This document shows, one piece after another, positions 8,153 to 17,446 of a DNA stretch of 64,000 nt (the first letter of the stretch is position 1; each line of letters opens with the position of its first letter). The translations under genes were made by a program, and so were the position numbers. The notes beneath the pieces were generated by a model that was not told the origin of the DNA, did not search any database, and saw only the letters and a list, made by a program, of their open reading frames with translations. Origin of the DNA: an uncultured Pedobacter sp. (GTDB lineage: Bacteria; Bacteroidota; Bacteroidia; Sphingobacteriales; Sphingobacteriaceae); contig CALLKE010000028.1 in NCBI GenBank assembly GCA_938008555.1, positions 1 to 64,000 on the forward strand. Direction: 5' to 3'.

Positions 8153-9238
8153 TTATTTAGGTGCTTTAATCATCAAATAAACGCCCAATGCACCAAATAT
8201 CAAATTCGGGATCATAACCGCAACGATGGGATATAAGCCCCCTTTTAGGGCAAACATGGTCGCAAATTGAATAAACAAAATATAGGCAAAGCTTAAAACG
8301 ATACCAATTCCCAATGGTAAACCAACACCTCCGCGTACTTTTCTTGAAGACAATGATACCCCCATCAGAGTAAGTATGTATGTAGATAGTGGATACGCGT
8401 ACCGTTTGTATTTTTCCAGTTCAAGATTGACCATCACACCTGTACCTCGTAGTTTTTCCTTCTGAATTCGTTTATCTAGCTCAGACATACTCATTGCTGA
8501 GTATATATTATCATACACATGTAATTCAAAATCAATAGGACGCATATCCAATATGGTATCTTTTCGCGCTCCCGAATTCATTTTTTCTTTCAAACCATTG
8601 ATATAACGTACTGAATAATCTTCGATAGACCACATCTTTTTTATGGAATCCCAAGCAATTCTATTCGCTACTAATTTTTCTTTCAGCTCATCTCCATCAA
8701 ATTTCTCAAGTATAAATTTGTAGCCAACCTTTTGTTTAATATCAAAGTTATCGATGTAAACAAATGTGTTCTGGTCTAATTGTATGTGAGTTGATAGTTT
8801 TTCGCTACTAACTTTTGGAAATATATACACATTCTCAAAAGCTATCTTACCCTTGTTCGTATGAGGTATAATATATAAGTTAAAAATTAGCGTAATGATA
8901 AAAATAACGGTGGAAGCAATAAAATATGGCCTCAGAAATCGTTTAAAGCTTACCAAACCAGTCAGTATTGGGACAATTTCTGTTTGATCAGCCATTTTTG
9001 CTGTAAAAAATATAACAGCAATAAAATTGACAAGTGGAGATAAAAAATTTAGGTAAAAAGGAATAAACCCAGCATAATATTCAAATATGATCTGATTTAA
9101 AGATGGTCGATGCTTCAAAAAATCGTCCATCCTTTCAGAGATATCAAACGTGACTATAATCACTGTAAAAACGGCTAGGGTAAAGAAAAAAGTCCCTAGA
9201 TATTTTTTAATAATATACCAGTCAATAGTTTTGATCAT
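8153..9238 (-). CDS. LptF/LptG-family permease
   Basis: Inner-membrane permease of the YjgP/YjgQ family, which with the LptB ATPase extracts lipopolysaccharide from the inner membrane. The 361 residues show the family layout: a first membrane helix at about 12-32 after DWYIIKKYLGTFF, two more at about 55-120, a long periplasmic beta domain (130-270), then three C-terminal helices (275-358). The early TFDISERMDDFLKH and later RRYAYPL-like KRYAYPLSTYI are typical of the family in this phylum. It starts four bases after the tgt stop, so it belongs to that operon. I cannot decide between LptF and LptG from sequence alone; LptG seems likelier. Confidence 0.85.
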   Translation of the reverse strand: MIKTIDWYIIKKYLGTFFFTLAVFTVIIVTFDISERMDDFLKHRPSLNQIIFEYYAGFIPFYLNFLSPLVNFIAVIFFTAKMADQTEIVPILTGLVSFKRFLRPYFIASTVIFIITLIFNLYIIPHTNKGKIAFENVYIFPKVSSEKLSTHIQLDQNTFVYIDNFDIKQKVGYKFILEKFDGDELKEKLVANRIAWDSIKKMWSIEDYSVRYINGLKEKMNSGARKDTILDMRPIDFELHVYDNIYSAMSMSELDKRIQKEKLRGTGVMVNLELEKYKRYAYPLSTYILTLMGVSLSSRKVRGGVGLPLGIGIVLSFAYILFIQFATMFALKGGLYPIVAVMIPNLIFGALGVYLMIKAPK

Positions 9239-9242
9239 ATGC

Positions 9243-10373
9243 TTACAAACGCGTTGCTAGTTTTTTTATCATCATTTCCTTCCAATCGTAAAAGTTTCCT
9301 GAAATAATTTTCTCACGAGCCTCTGTTACCAACCACAAGTAAAAATGCAGGTTATGCAGTGTAGCTATTTGTGCTCCTAGTATCTCTTTTGAATGCATCA
9401 AGTGACGCAGATATGCTTTCGTATAACTCTTGTCCACAAATAATTCACTATCCTCCTCTATTGCAGAAAAGTCATTTTTCCATTTTTCATTTCGAATATT
9501 AATAATACCATTTTTGGTAAATAACATTCCATTTCTAGCATTTCTGGTCGGCATTACACAATCAAACATATCGACTCCAAGCGCAATATTTTCCAGAATA
9601 TTCATTGGGGTTCCAACACCCATCAAGTATCTTGGTTTGTCTTTAGGTAAGATATCACAAACAAGCTCGGTTAGTTCATACATATCTTCAGCTGGCTCCC
9701 CTACTGACAGCCCTCCTATTGCATTTCCCTCACGTTCAAATGAAGCAATTGCTTCGGCTGATTGTTTTCTCAAGTCTTTGTAAACAGAACCTTGAACAAT
9801 AGGGAATAAAGTTTGAGCATGCCCATATTTGGGCTCCGTACTATCAAAGCGATCACAGCAACGCTTTAGCCAACGATGAGTCATCTCCATCGAACGCCGA
9901 GCATAACCATATTCACAGGGGTAAGGTGTACATTCATCAAAAGCCATCACGATGTCTGCACCAATGATTCGCTGGGTATCCATTACACTTTCGGGGGTAA
10001 ATAAATGCTTTGACCCATCAATATGAGATCGAAAGGTAACTCCCTCCTCCCGTATTTTACGCACTTCGGATAAGGAGTATACCTGGTAACCACCACTATC
10101 AGTCAATATAGGTCTATCCCATCCATTGAATCGATGCAAACCTCCTGCTTTCCCCAACGTTTCCAAGCCAGGCCGAAGGTATAAGTGGTAGGTATTTCCT
10201 AAAATAATCTGCGCATTAATATCTTCTCTTAGCTCACGCTGATGTACTGCTTTGACAGACCCTGCAGTGCCAACAGGCATAAAAATAGGTGTCTTAATAG
10301 TTCCATGCGCTGTGGATAACTCTCCTGCACGAGCCTTTGATAACTTATCGGTTACCTGTAGTGTAAACTTCAT
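9243..10373 (-). CDS. tgt: tRNA-guanine transglycosylase
   Basis: Exchanges G34 of GUN-anticodon tRNAs for preQ1, on the way to queuosine. I chose ATG at 10373 rather than the TTG one codon upstream. TIM-barrel motifs are present: FMPVGTAGSVKA, the catalytic TDSGGYQ near residue 90, GGLSVGEP, and the nucleophile region DMFDCVMPTRNARNG. The C-terminal zinc site is odd: the expected CxCxxC is replaced by SELFVDKSYTKAYLRHL, while the following HNLHFYL His is kept. I believe this loss is common in Bacteroidota, but it should be checked. It is followed closely by the lptG-like gene. Confidence 0.95.
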   Translation of the reverse strand: MKFTLQVTDKLSKARAGELSTAHGTIKTPIFMPVGTAGSVKAVHQRELREDINAQIILGNTYHLYLRPGLETLGKAGGLHRFNGWDRPILTDSGGYQVYSLSEVRKIREEGVTFRSHIDGSKHLFTPESVMDTQRIIGADIVMAFDECTPYPCEYGYARRSMEMTHRWLKRCCDRFDSTEPKYGHAQTLFPIVQGSVYKDLRKQSAEAIASFEREGNAIGGLSVGEPAEDMYELTELVCDILPKDKPRYLMGVGTPMNILENIALGVDMFDCVMPTRNARNGMLFTKNGIINIRNEKWKNDFSAIEEDSELFVDKSYTKAYLRHLMHSKEILGAQIATLHNLHFYLWLVTEAREKIISGNFYDWKEMMIKKLATRL

Positions 10374-10515
10374 CAATAATAATATTGGGTGGAATTATTT
10401 GTAAGATTATTAAACTGCCTCACTCATGTAAATTGATAGGATTCTTAAATCACAGACCAATTCACCTAAAAAAAATAGAATTCAATATTTCTAAAACTTT
10501 ATCAAGCCAGGCAAA

Positions 10516-11571
10516 TCAATCTCTATCTTTTGAAAATTTGCTTAGTTTAAGTGGATTAGAAGTAAGTGCTTCATATTCTTTTCGGTGTTTCACGATCTTA
10601 ATTGCAGCAAATAATGCTTCCATAAAGGAGCTTTCTGATGCCAGATTTTTACCTGCGATATCAAATCCAGTGCCATGATCAGGGGAAGTCCTTACTACCG
10701 ACAAGCCCGCAGTAAAATTTACACCGCTATGAAATGCTATTTGTTTAAATGGAATCAAGCCCTGATCATGATACATTGCCAAAACTGCATCAAACTTTCG
10801 ATACGCATGATTAGCAAAAAAACCATCTGCAGAGTAAGGCCCAAAAGCAAAAATTCCACCAGCATTGGCATCTTCTATTGCTGGTATAATGATTTTTTGC
10901 TCTTCATCACCAATCAAACCATCATCTCCTGCATGTGGATTTAATCCTAAAACAGCAATTTTAGGCTTTTGTATCCAAAAGTCTTTTTTCAAACTATTAT
11001 TCATCAAGCTCAGCTTGGACAAGATTTGCTCCTTTGTCATTCTAAGCGTAATCTCTTTCACAGGAATATGACCAGTCACCACACCCACACGAATATCCTC
11101 TGCAACAAGAAACATTAGAGAGTCACTGGCTTTGGTTTTAGATTGTAAATACTCTGTATGCCCAGGAAATTGAAATGTGTCACCCTGAATAGTGTGTTTA
11201 TTGATCGGAGCCGTAACCAATGCATCAATATCTCCCTTGATTAAATCATCTACAGCCCTCTCCAACGACTTTAGTGCATATTTGCCTCCAGTTTCATTGG
11301 CTACCCCAAGGTCAATCTTCACATCCTCATCCCAACAATTAATCATATTAGGCACTTGATCCTGCGCCTGCATTGGTTGGCTGATTACATGAAAGGTGAA
11401 ATTATTAACCGCTAGCGCTTTTCTATGAAATGATGCTATTTTAGTGTGGCCATAAACGATAGGCGTACAGTAATCTAAAACACGGCTATTCATTAGTGTT
11501 TTAATGATCACCTCCAAACCGATACCATTTACATCACCTATTGAAATTCCAACTTTTATTTTACTACTCAT
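10516..11571 (-). CDS. pdxA: 4-hydroxythreonine-4-phosphate dehydrogenase
   Basis: NAD-dependent oxidation and decarboxylation in the DXP-dependent branch of pyridoxal phosphate synthesis. The 351 residues are slightly long. Metal ligands are visible: FPGHTEYL near residue 135, LNPHAGD near 210 and MYHDQGLIPFK near 270. GDVNGIGLEV at the N-terminus and RTSPDHGTGFDIAG near the C-terminus are family signatures. It is transcribed toward tgt with a 142-base gap, so it may head the pdxA-tgt-lptG unit or have separate transcription. Confidence 0.95.
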   Translation of the reverse strand: MSSKIKVGISIGDVNGIGLEVIIKTLMNSRVLDYCTPIVYGHTKIASFHRKALAVNNFTFHVISQPMQAQDQVPNMINCWDEDVKIDLGVANETGGKYALKSLERAVDDLIKGDIDALVTAPINKHTIQGDTFQFPGHTEYLQSKTKASDSLMFLVAEDIRVGVVTGHIPVKEITLRMTKEQILSKLSLMNNSLKKDFWIQKPKIAVLGLNPHAGDDGLIGDEEQKIIIPAIEDANAGGIFAFGPYSADGFFANHAYRKFDAVLAMYHDQGLIPFKQIAFHSGVNFTAGLSVVRTSPDHGTGFDIAGKNLASESSFMEALFAAIKIVKHRKEYEALTSNPLKLSKFSKDRD

Positions 11572-11656
11572 ATTCAGTACCGATCCAGATTAGCTGCAAT
11601 ATTAGGCACATTTGAGCATAAAAACCAAATAAGGTTCATTTCTCAAAGTGTCTGAA

Positions 11657-11693
11657 TATAAAAAGCTCCCCAAATAAAGGGGAGCTTTTTATA
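11657..11693. terminator. strong intrinsic terminator
   Basis: A perfect 15-bp stem (11657-11671 with 11679-11693) and 7-base loop, with AAAAAG and CTTTTT flanks, lies just after the stop of the minus-strand outer-membrane protein gene. It separates that gene from pdxA and would isolate pdxA transcription. Confidence 0.9.
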
Positions 11694-11765
11694 CAGATGG
11701 GTTATTATCATCCATTCATAATCAATCATAGATATTGGTTATATATCTGATTACTACTTGCCATT

Positions 11766-12794
11766 TTAACTACCTATCCCAAAACCAATACCTGCATTAA
11801 CTGATTGATACTCAGCAATACTATATGATCCATATAAGCGCAGAAAAGACAAGTTAATTTGAAAACCTACATTCGCACGTAAACCGCTCACATATCGTTT
11901 ATCAATATTAACTGGGTTAGAATAAATACTATAAGTATTAGGACCTGTTTGAATTGGATAATCTCCATTTAGACTCACATTTGTTCTTGATGAGTTATAG
12001 CCTACACTCACGAATGGGGTAAATAGGAGTATTTTTTTAGATATGATCGCTTCAAAATTAAATCCATGTATACGACCATCCAACGACTGATTTGTAAAAT
12101 TTGTGCCAGGTGCTTGCTCATTTAAAGGTAGATTATAGTGAAACTGAGTATACCCACCCGCAATAGCCAGATCAAAGGGCAGTGCCTCAGCAGCCTTCTC
12201 TCCTTTAATACATCTCATTAAGTTCAACTTCAAGCCTCCTCCAATCATGTAAATAGACCCCACATCTCCAAACTTAATTTTTGGCATCAAACGCAAGGTA
12301 AAATCAATCCCTTTTGGAAGTCCAATTGTACCTTGTATTTGAGGTGCCGGTATCAGAGGAAGATTAACACCACTTGGCAAAGTGTAATTAGATATTATTT
12401 TTTGATTGCCTGAATAGATATCTACCTGGGGAGCGGCCATATTTCCTCCTGAGACAGTTGGGGCAATTACGGCATTGGGATTACTAGGTCTAATATTAGG
12501 CGATAATCCAATTTGAGTAATATTAAATGATTTATCTATTCGAGGCACAAATGCCCCACTCGCGGATATCCTAAACTCAAAATGTCCAAATTTCTTTACC
12601 CTAGCTGTATTATTCCAGCCCGAGTTTAATCCTGTACCAAATCCCTTAAACATTGGACTCAAGTAAGCCTCAATTAATAATTTCGAATCATCTGGGCTTG
12701 ACTCTAAAAGTTTAGAAATATCTCCCTGCGCAAAAGTAGTAGCACCATTTAACAACATACAGCCGATTATAGCTAGTCTCAATAATAATTTCAT
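11766..12794 (-). CDS. outer-membrane protein, DUF6588-like
   Basis: A 342-residue predicted outer-membrane protein of unknown function. ATG at 12794 gives a clean signal peptide ending at TTFAQ (about residue 23); an in-frame TTG two codons earlier is less likely. The mature start has YLSPMFKGFGTGLNSGWNNTAR, wording I associate with the DUF6588 family of Bacteroidota. The rest has alternating hydrophobic beta-strand pattern and a Gly-rich C-terminus ending GIGFGIGS, consistent with a small barrel. It has its own -7 box and its own terminator, so it is monocistronic. Confidence 0.7.
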   Translation of the reverse strand: MKLLLRLAIIGCMLLNGATTFAQGDISKLLESSPDDSKLLIEAYLSPMFKGFGTGLNSGWNNTARVKKFGHFEFRISASGAFVPRIDKSFNITQIGLSPNIRPSNPNAVIAPTVSGGNMAAPQVDIYSGNQKIISNYTLPSGVNLPLIPAPQIQGTIGLPKGIDFTLRLMPKIKFGDVGSIYMIGGGLKLNLMRCIKGEKAAEALPFDLAIAGGYTQFHYNLPLNEQAPGTNFTNQSLDGRIHGFNFEAIISKKILLFTPFVSVGYNSSRTNVSLNGDYPIQTGPNTYSIYSNPVNIDKRYVSGLRANVGFQINLSFLRLYGSYSIAEYQSVNAGIGFGIGS

Positions 12795-12824
12795 AATCAA
12801 TATTAACGTTTAGTTACAATTGGT

Positions 12825-12832
12825 CAAATATA
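12825..12832 (-). promoter_or_regulatory. promoter -7 box (TATATTTG)
   Basis: Minus-strand match to TAnnTTTG, 31 bases upstream of the ATG at 12794 of the DUF6588-like gene. No good -33 TTTG at normal spacing. Confidence 0.45.
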
Positions 12833-12942
12833 AGGAAGTATGCTACAAGTGTATCATGGCTATTGAATTAGCAAATTCAATTACCGATAAACTCATCGTA
12901 TGAGCGTCATGTTCCAAACCAGAATTTCAGAAGAGTTAAATT

Positions 12943-14292
12943 TTACAGAAGTAGTTTACTCGCCAGTCCAAGTATGAGCAAAAAGCCAAATATGTCGGTG
13001 AATGTGGTAATGATAATAGATGAGGCGATGGCAGGATCTATTCCCATGCGCTTGAGTAATAAAGGAATGGATGCCCCGGTGATCCCAGCAACAACCAAAT
13101 TACCTGTCATAGCTAAAAAGATAACTAGCCCAAGCATAGTATTTGAATCATAAAATAGCGCAAATAGGAAAACAATGAGCCCGTTCGCAGCACCATTAAT
13201 AAGCCCAACAGTGAATTCTTTTAAAACAGCTTGATACGCCTGCTGGTCGGTGAGATCATTTAAGGATATACGACGTACGGTAACAGCGAGTGCTTGAGTG
13301 GCGGCATTCCCACCCATACCTGCGATCATGGTCATGTACCCTGCTAAAATTCCAATTCGTACAATTGTATCATCAAAGTAACGAATTACAGAACTAGCCA
13401 AAAAAGCAGTTCCTAAATTAATAATTAGCCATGGAAGCCTGCTTTTAACAGCCTCTTTCCAGTTTCCAGAAAGCTCCTCATCTTCCGATACACCCGATAT
13501 TTTCAAGAAGTCTTCTGTATTCTCCTCCTCCAAAACATCGATGACATCGTCAAATGTAATACGGCCTAATAACTTCATCTCATCATCCACAACCGGAATA
13601 CTCGTTAAGTTATACTGGGAAATAAGCTTAGCCACTTCCTCTTGGTCTGTTTCTGCCGTTACATAAACAAAGTCGGGTTTTATGAGATCTTTTATACGAA
13701 CAGTATACCGCGATTTGATAATATCTTTTAAGGATACAATACCGATAAGTGTATTCTCATCATCGATCACATTGATGGTATAAAATTCTTCCATCTCTTC
13801 AGATTGACGAATAATCTCATCTAAAGCTTCCTTTTTATTCAGTCTCTCATTGATTTTGATGACCTGATTATTCATTAAACCACCTGCCGTATCCTCATCG
13901 TATCTCAGCAGTGAACGTATGTTTAATGCGTCTTCTTCATCCAGTTCTTCAAGAATTTCCTGTTGTTGCTCTTCAGGTAATTGACTAATAATGTCGGTAG
14001 CATCATCGTAATCCAGCTCTTCTACAATTTCAGAGCGTCTTTCCGGATTTAAGTTCTTTAAAAGTTTTTCGGGATGAAATTCAGCATCCATCTCCGAAAT
14101 AACTTCTGAAGCAAGTTCAGCGGGCAGAATACCAATAATACGCTCTTGTGCTTCCTGAGGCAAACTTTCAAATAGGATAGCGATTTCTGATGCGTGGTAT
14201 TTAGAAACAAATGCCAATAAATCTACATCATCCGATCCCAAGGCCTGCTTAAGAAGCAGCAAGTCAGTTTTATCTAGCTCAAAAGATTGCAT
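12943..14292 (-). CDS. mgtE: magnesium transporter MgtE
   Basis: Mg2+-gated channel of the inner membrane. The 449 residues carry the complete architecture: N-terminal superhelical domain (about 20-125, acidic repeats ELDYDDATDIIS), two CBS domains (about 130-255, beginning after DEDTAGGLM), a connecting helix, and five membrane helices from about residue 285. The selectivity region GMGGNAATQALAV is intact. The cytosolic acidic domains bind Mg2+ and close the channel when Mg2+ is plentiful. A short AT-rich spacer with three near-copies of TAAATTTT lies upstream at 14335-14360. Confidence 0.96.
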   Translation of the reverse strand: MQSFELDKTDLLLLKQALGSDDVDLLAFVSKYHASEIAILFESLPQEAQERIIGILPAELASEVISEMDAEFHPEKLLKNLNPERRSEIVEELDYDDATDIISQLPEEQQQEILEELDEEDALNIRSLLRYDEDTAGGLMNNQVIKINERLNKKEALDEIIRQSEEMEEFYTINVIDDENTLIGIVSLKDIIKSRYTVRIKDLIKPDFVYVTAETDQEEVAKLISQYNLTSIPVVDDEMKLLGRITFDDVIDVLEEENTEDFLKISGVSEDEELSGNWKEAVKSRLPWLIINLGTAFLASSVIRYFDDTIVRIGILAGYMTMIAGMGGNAATQALAVTVRRISLNDLTDQQAYQAVLKEFTVGLINGAANGLIVFLFALFYDSNTMLGLVIFLAMTGNLVVAGITGASIPLLLKRMGIDPAIASSIIITTFTDIFGFLLILGLASKLLL

Positions 14293-14396
14293 CGTCTGCT
14301 AAATTAGGAAATAGTTGTCGGCAGCACACTAAGTAAATTTTTAAATTTTTAAATTTTTATTTCCTTATTCTGAATACCGCCAAATTTCATTAAATA

Positions 14397-15011
14397 TTAC
14401 GCTGTCAAAAAATTTAAACTCTGTGGACCTTGGTTAAAGAGCAAATCAACGATACTTAGATTTTGTAAAAAGCCATTACGCTCATCAAATACCTGAAAGT
14501 AAGATTTATGTGTAAATCCACTATCGTTTTTTGGATGAATATTTTCTCGAAAATCAGCCAAATCTAGATATGTTTTTTCGTACACATGGGTAAAGCTATA
14601 ATCCAAATTGATCTTTAATTGTTTTAACAAAATATTTAGGATATGTTCATTATAGTCGAACAAAAAATCCCATCTCTTCTCGTAGAGTGGCGCTAGCTCA
14701 TCTTCATAGAATTCAAAATAGGCTGAACTACGATACGACGTTTGCAAACTTTGCCAATGCAAACGCTGCCAATTGAAGTCGTAGCTAATTTTCACGTCCT
14801 TCATCACCGTGTGTACACCAACCCCCTTCGCTATTGGAATAATTAAATCTAATTTACCATTTGGAGAATGTATAGATGCCCGATTCCTGAACGTTTGCTT
14901 CGGAAAATGCTCATGCATTTCAAATTCAATGCGTTGTTTATGTTCCATTACTTTACTGAAATATTCTATCGGTGGAAGATAAAATAGGGGAAATACTGCG
15001 CCTTGTTCCAT
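14397..15011 (-). CDS. WbqC-like family protein
   Basis: A 204-residue protein of the WbqC-like family. Typical features are the N-terminal FPLFYLPPIEYFSK, the central QTFRNRASI and NGKLDLIIPI, the KISYDFNWQRLHWQSLQTSY block and the YFEFYEDEL segment. Members are found in O-antigen and envelope loci and next to signal peptidase genes, but the reaction is not established. Here it is divergent from an acyltransferase gene for the outer membrane, which fits an envelope role. Confidence 0.8.
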   Translation of the reverse strand: MEQGAVFPLFYLPPIEYFSKVMEHKQRIEFEMHEHFPKQTFRNRASIHSPNGKLDLIIPIAKGVGVHTVMKDVKISYDFNWQRLHWQSLQTSYRSSAYFEFYEDELAPLYEKRWDFLFDYNEHILNILLKQLKINLDYSFTHVYEKTYLDLADFRENIHPKNDSGFTHKSYFQVFDERNGFLQNLSIVDLLFNQGPQSLNFLTA

Positions 15012-15058
15012 TATAAAACTCTAAATTTGCTTCGTCTATAATCGTATATATAAAAATA

Positions 15059-15066
15059 TACTTTTG
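15059..15066 (+). promoter_or_regulatory. promoter -7 box (TACTTTTG) for the acyltransferase gene
   Basis: Exact TAnnTTTG 73 bases upstream of the ATG at 15140. A TTTG at 15026-15029 is 29 bases up, too far to be a confident -33 box. Confidence 0.5.
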
Positions 15067-15139
15067 TACGATCATTATCAATTGGCTCTTACAACCGCAA
15101 AGCTAGGCCAAATACCTTTTATTCAAAGAATAGTACTTA

Positions 15140-16006
15140 ATGAATATCTTTTTTTACAGCATTCTTTCCTTCATTTTGTATTTGATATCACGCTTGCCTC
15201 TTTGGTTTTTGTACGGTTTAGCTGATATCTTATTTTTTGTTTTGTACTACCTGGTTCGATATAGAAAGACTGTGGTGAGAACAAATTTGGCAAACTCCTT
15301 TCCCGAAAAAACAGTACTTGAACGTCGGCAAATAGAAAAAAAATATTTTCGTTTTCTGGCTGATACTATTTTTGAAACCATCAAGCTCCAATCAATCTCA
15401 GCCTCCGAACTAAAAAACAGGTTCAAGTTCAAAAATATCGAAGAAGTAAATCGGCATTTAAAAGATCACAAATCTGTGCTAATAGCAACTGGTCATTATG
15501 CAAATTGGGAATGGGGAGCCCCCGCTGCCCCTCTTTATTTCAAAGAGCCATTTATGATCATTTATAAATCTCAATCAAATAAATACTTTGAAAATAAGAT
15601 TAACAAAATGAGATCGCGATTTGGAGCCATTATGGTACCGATGCAGCAGGCTTATCGTAAAATTGTGAGCTATCGGGGTGACCCATTTTTAGCCATTTTT
15701 ATAGCAGATCAAACACCCGTAAGACAGGAGTCCATGTTTTTCACTTCATTTCTCAATCAGCACACTGCTGTTTTCTTAGGTATTGAGAAAATAGCAAAGA
15801 AAACAGGTCATCCCGTATTATTCTATCATATGAATCGTATAAAAAGGGGCTATCACGAAATCATATTTAAAACACTTACAGAAGATCCAAAATCAACAGC
15901 CGATTACGAAATCACCAAACTCCATACAGCAGAATTAGAACGAGTGATACGACAAAGACCAGAATTTTGGCTATGGTCGCACAAGCGTTGGAAATTTAAA
16001 TCCTAA
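15140..16006 (+). CDS. lipid A acyltransferase family protein (LpxL/HtrB-like)
   Basis: Late acyltransferase of the LpxL/LpxM family, adding a secondary acyl chain to lipid A at the inner membrane. The 288-residue protein starts with one or two membrane helices (about 3-42). The catalytic HxxxxE is seen as GHYANWEWG near residue 117. FIADQTP near residue 195 is the second conserved block. The C-terminus WLWSHKRWK is typical. It is followed 11 bases later by a glycosyltransferase gene. In Bacteroidota this family also covers ornithine or serine lipid acyltransferases, so the exact acceptor is inferred. Confidence 0.88.
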   Translation: MNIFFYSILSFILYLISRLPLWFLYGLADILFFVLYYLVRYRKTVVRTNLANSFPEKTVLERRQIEKKYFRFLADTIFETIKLQSISASELKNRFKFKNIEEVNRHLKDHKSVLIATGHYANWEWGAPAAPLYFKEPFMIIYKSQSNKYFENKINKMRSRFGAIMVPMQQAYRKIVSYRGDPFLAIFIADQTPVRQESMFFTSFLNQHTAVFLGIEKIAKKTGHPVLFYHMNRIKRGYHEIIFKTLTEDPKSTADYEITKLHTAELERVIRQRPEFWLWSHKRWKFKS

Positions 16007-16017
16007 CACGCATATCA

Positions 16018-17043
16018 ATGACCGTTTTCCCCAAAGTAGCCCTTGTAATATTAAATTGGAATGGTAAAAAATATCTTCAAAAATTTATTCCTTCAATAGT
16101 TTCTAGTTCTTATCCAAATCTGGAAATCATTGTGGGAGATAATGCTTCTAATGATGAATCTTTAAGCTATTTGGAAGACAATTTTCCAGCAATTCGGGTT
16201 ATTCAAAATGATAAAAACTATGGTTTTGCTGAAGGATACAATCGTATTCTGGCACAAGTAGAAGCTGATTATTTTGTACTACTCAACTCCGATGTAGAAG
16301 TAGAATCTCACTGGATTGAACCGGTTATCGAATTAATGCAAAGCGATGAAAAGATTGCTGCTGCTCAACCTAAACTACTTAACTACGCTAACAAGCATTT
16401 GTTTGAATATGCAGGTGCCGCAGGGGGGCTCATCGATATTTTTGGCTATCCTTTTTGCCGAGGGCGTATTTTTGATGCGATAGAAGCTGATACTGGTCAA
16501 TATGATACCGTTGCCGAGATATTTTGGGCTTCTGGTGCAGCTTTCTTTATTAAGAAAAAATATTGGGATGAGGCTGGTGGGTTCGATCCACATTTTTTCG
16601 CACACATGGAAGAAATTGACCTATGCTGGCGTCTAAAAAATAAAGGATACAAGATTATGTATTGCCCAGACTCAACCGTTTATCATGTCGGGGGCGGAAC
16701 ACTTCATGCAGAACATCCGTACAAAACCTATCTTAATTTCAGGAATAACTTAAAGATGCTTCAAAAAAACTTACCTGTAGGCCAGTCTATTTTAATTATC
16801 TCTATCCGATTTTGGCTAGACTTAATATCATTAATCAAGTATTTGGTTGAAGGGCGGTTTAAAAACGCGATGGCCATCAGTAAAGCTCATCGTCATTTTT
16901 TACGGGACATTATTCGCAGCAAAAATAAAATCCAAAAGGACACTTCTAAGTTTAACTCAGTTGGTGTTCTCAACTACAGTATTGCTTTAAAACATTTTAT
17001 TCTAAAACATTTTTATAAAAAAGACTCCAAAGCCAATCGATAG
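16018..17043 (+). CDS. family 2 glycosyltransferase
   Basis: GT-A fold glycosyltransferase, 341 residues, probably for a cell-surface glycan. VILNWNGKKYL opens the fold, DNASNDES binds the nucleotide, LLNSDVEVE is the metal-binding motif, and EEIDLCWRLKNKGYKI with the HVGGG that follows forms the acceptor region. It resembles rhamnosyltransferase-like GT2 members. A hydrophobic segment near residues 255-280 may attach it to the membrane. It shares an operon with the lipid acyltransferase. Its last 31 bases overlap the 3' end of aroQ on the other strand. Confidence 0.88.
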   Translation: MTVFPKVALVILNWNGKKYLQKFIPSIVSSSYPNLEIIVGDNASNDESLSYLEDNFPAIRVIQNDKNYGFAEGYNRILAQVEADYFVLLNSDVEVESHWIEPVIELMQSDEKIAAAQPKLLNYANKHLFEYAGAAGGLIDIFGYPFCRGRIFDAIEADTGQYDTVAEIFWASGAAFFIKKKYWDEAGGFDPHFFAHMEEIDLCWRLKNKGYKIMYCPDSTVYHVGGGTLHAEHPYKTYLNFRNNLKMLQKNLPVGQSILIISIRFWLDLISLIKYLVEGRFKNAMAISKAHRHFLRDIIRSKNKIQKDTSKFNSVGVLNYSIALKHFILKHFYKKDSKANR

Positions 17044-17426
17044 CCATTTAAGCCAAAACCCGTTAAAACTCCTGCACAGCTTTTGCCTGTTAAAGATATA
17101 TGGCGATATGCCTCTCGAGCATAAATATTGGATATATGAACTTCGACAACAGGTGTATAAATTGCAGCAATAGCATCTCCAATTGCAACAGATGTATGCG
17201 TGTATCCTCCAGCATTCATAATAATTCCATCGTAGGAAAAACCAACTTCATGCAGTTTATTAATTATTTCTCCTTCCACATTACTCTGAAAATAATCAAT
17301 ATCAATGATGCTGTATTTTGCTCTTAATTCCTCCAGATACACCTCAAAATCAATCTCCCCATAAATCGATTTCTCCCGAATACCCAACAAATTTAAATTC
17401 GGACCATTGATTATCTGTATCTTCAT
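17013..17426 (-). CDS. aroQ: 3-dehydroquinate dehydratase, type II
   Basis: Dehydrates 3-dehydroquinate to 3-dehydroshikimate, third step of the shikimate pathway, as a dodecamer. I chose ATG at 17426 (MKIQIINGPNLNLLG) over an in-frame TTG two codons earlier. The 137 residues include GPNLNLLG, the catalytic Tyr in KSIYGE, NAGGYTHTS and EVHISN with its catalytic His. A TAAGTTTG -7 box ends three bases before the ATG. It lies apart from the aromatic operon at 1845-6279. Confidence 0.95.
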   Translation of the reverse strand: MKIQIINGPNLNLLGIREKSIYGEIDFEVYLEELRAKYSIIDIDYFQSNVEGEIINKLHEVGFSYDGIIMNAGGYTHTSVAIGDAIAAIYTPVVEVHISNIYAREAYRHISLTGKSCAGVLTGFGLNGYRLALESFL

Positions 17427-17429
17427 GGC

Positions 17430-17437
17430 CAAACTTA
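17430..17437 (-). promoter_or_regulatory. -7 box (TAAGTTTG) directly at the aroQ start
   Basis: Minus-strand match to TAnnTTTG only three bases before the aroQ ATG at 17426. If active, the transcript would begin at or next to the start codon. Confidence 0.4.
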
Positions 17438-17446
17438 AAAAATATT

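Noticed and set aside
10385..10678. 97-codon plus frame between tgt and pdxA
   Set aside because: It starts in the gap but most of it is antisense to pdxA and shows no homology I can see.
14335..14360. Three near-copies of TAAATTTT upstream of mgtE
   Set aside because: Probably simple AT-rich low-complexity sequence; no clear promoter or operator logic.
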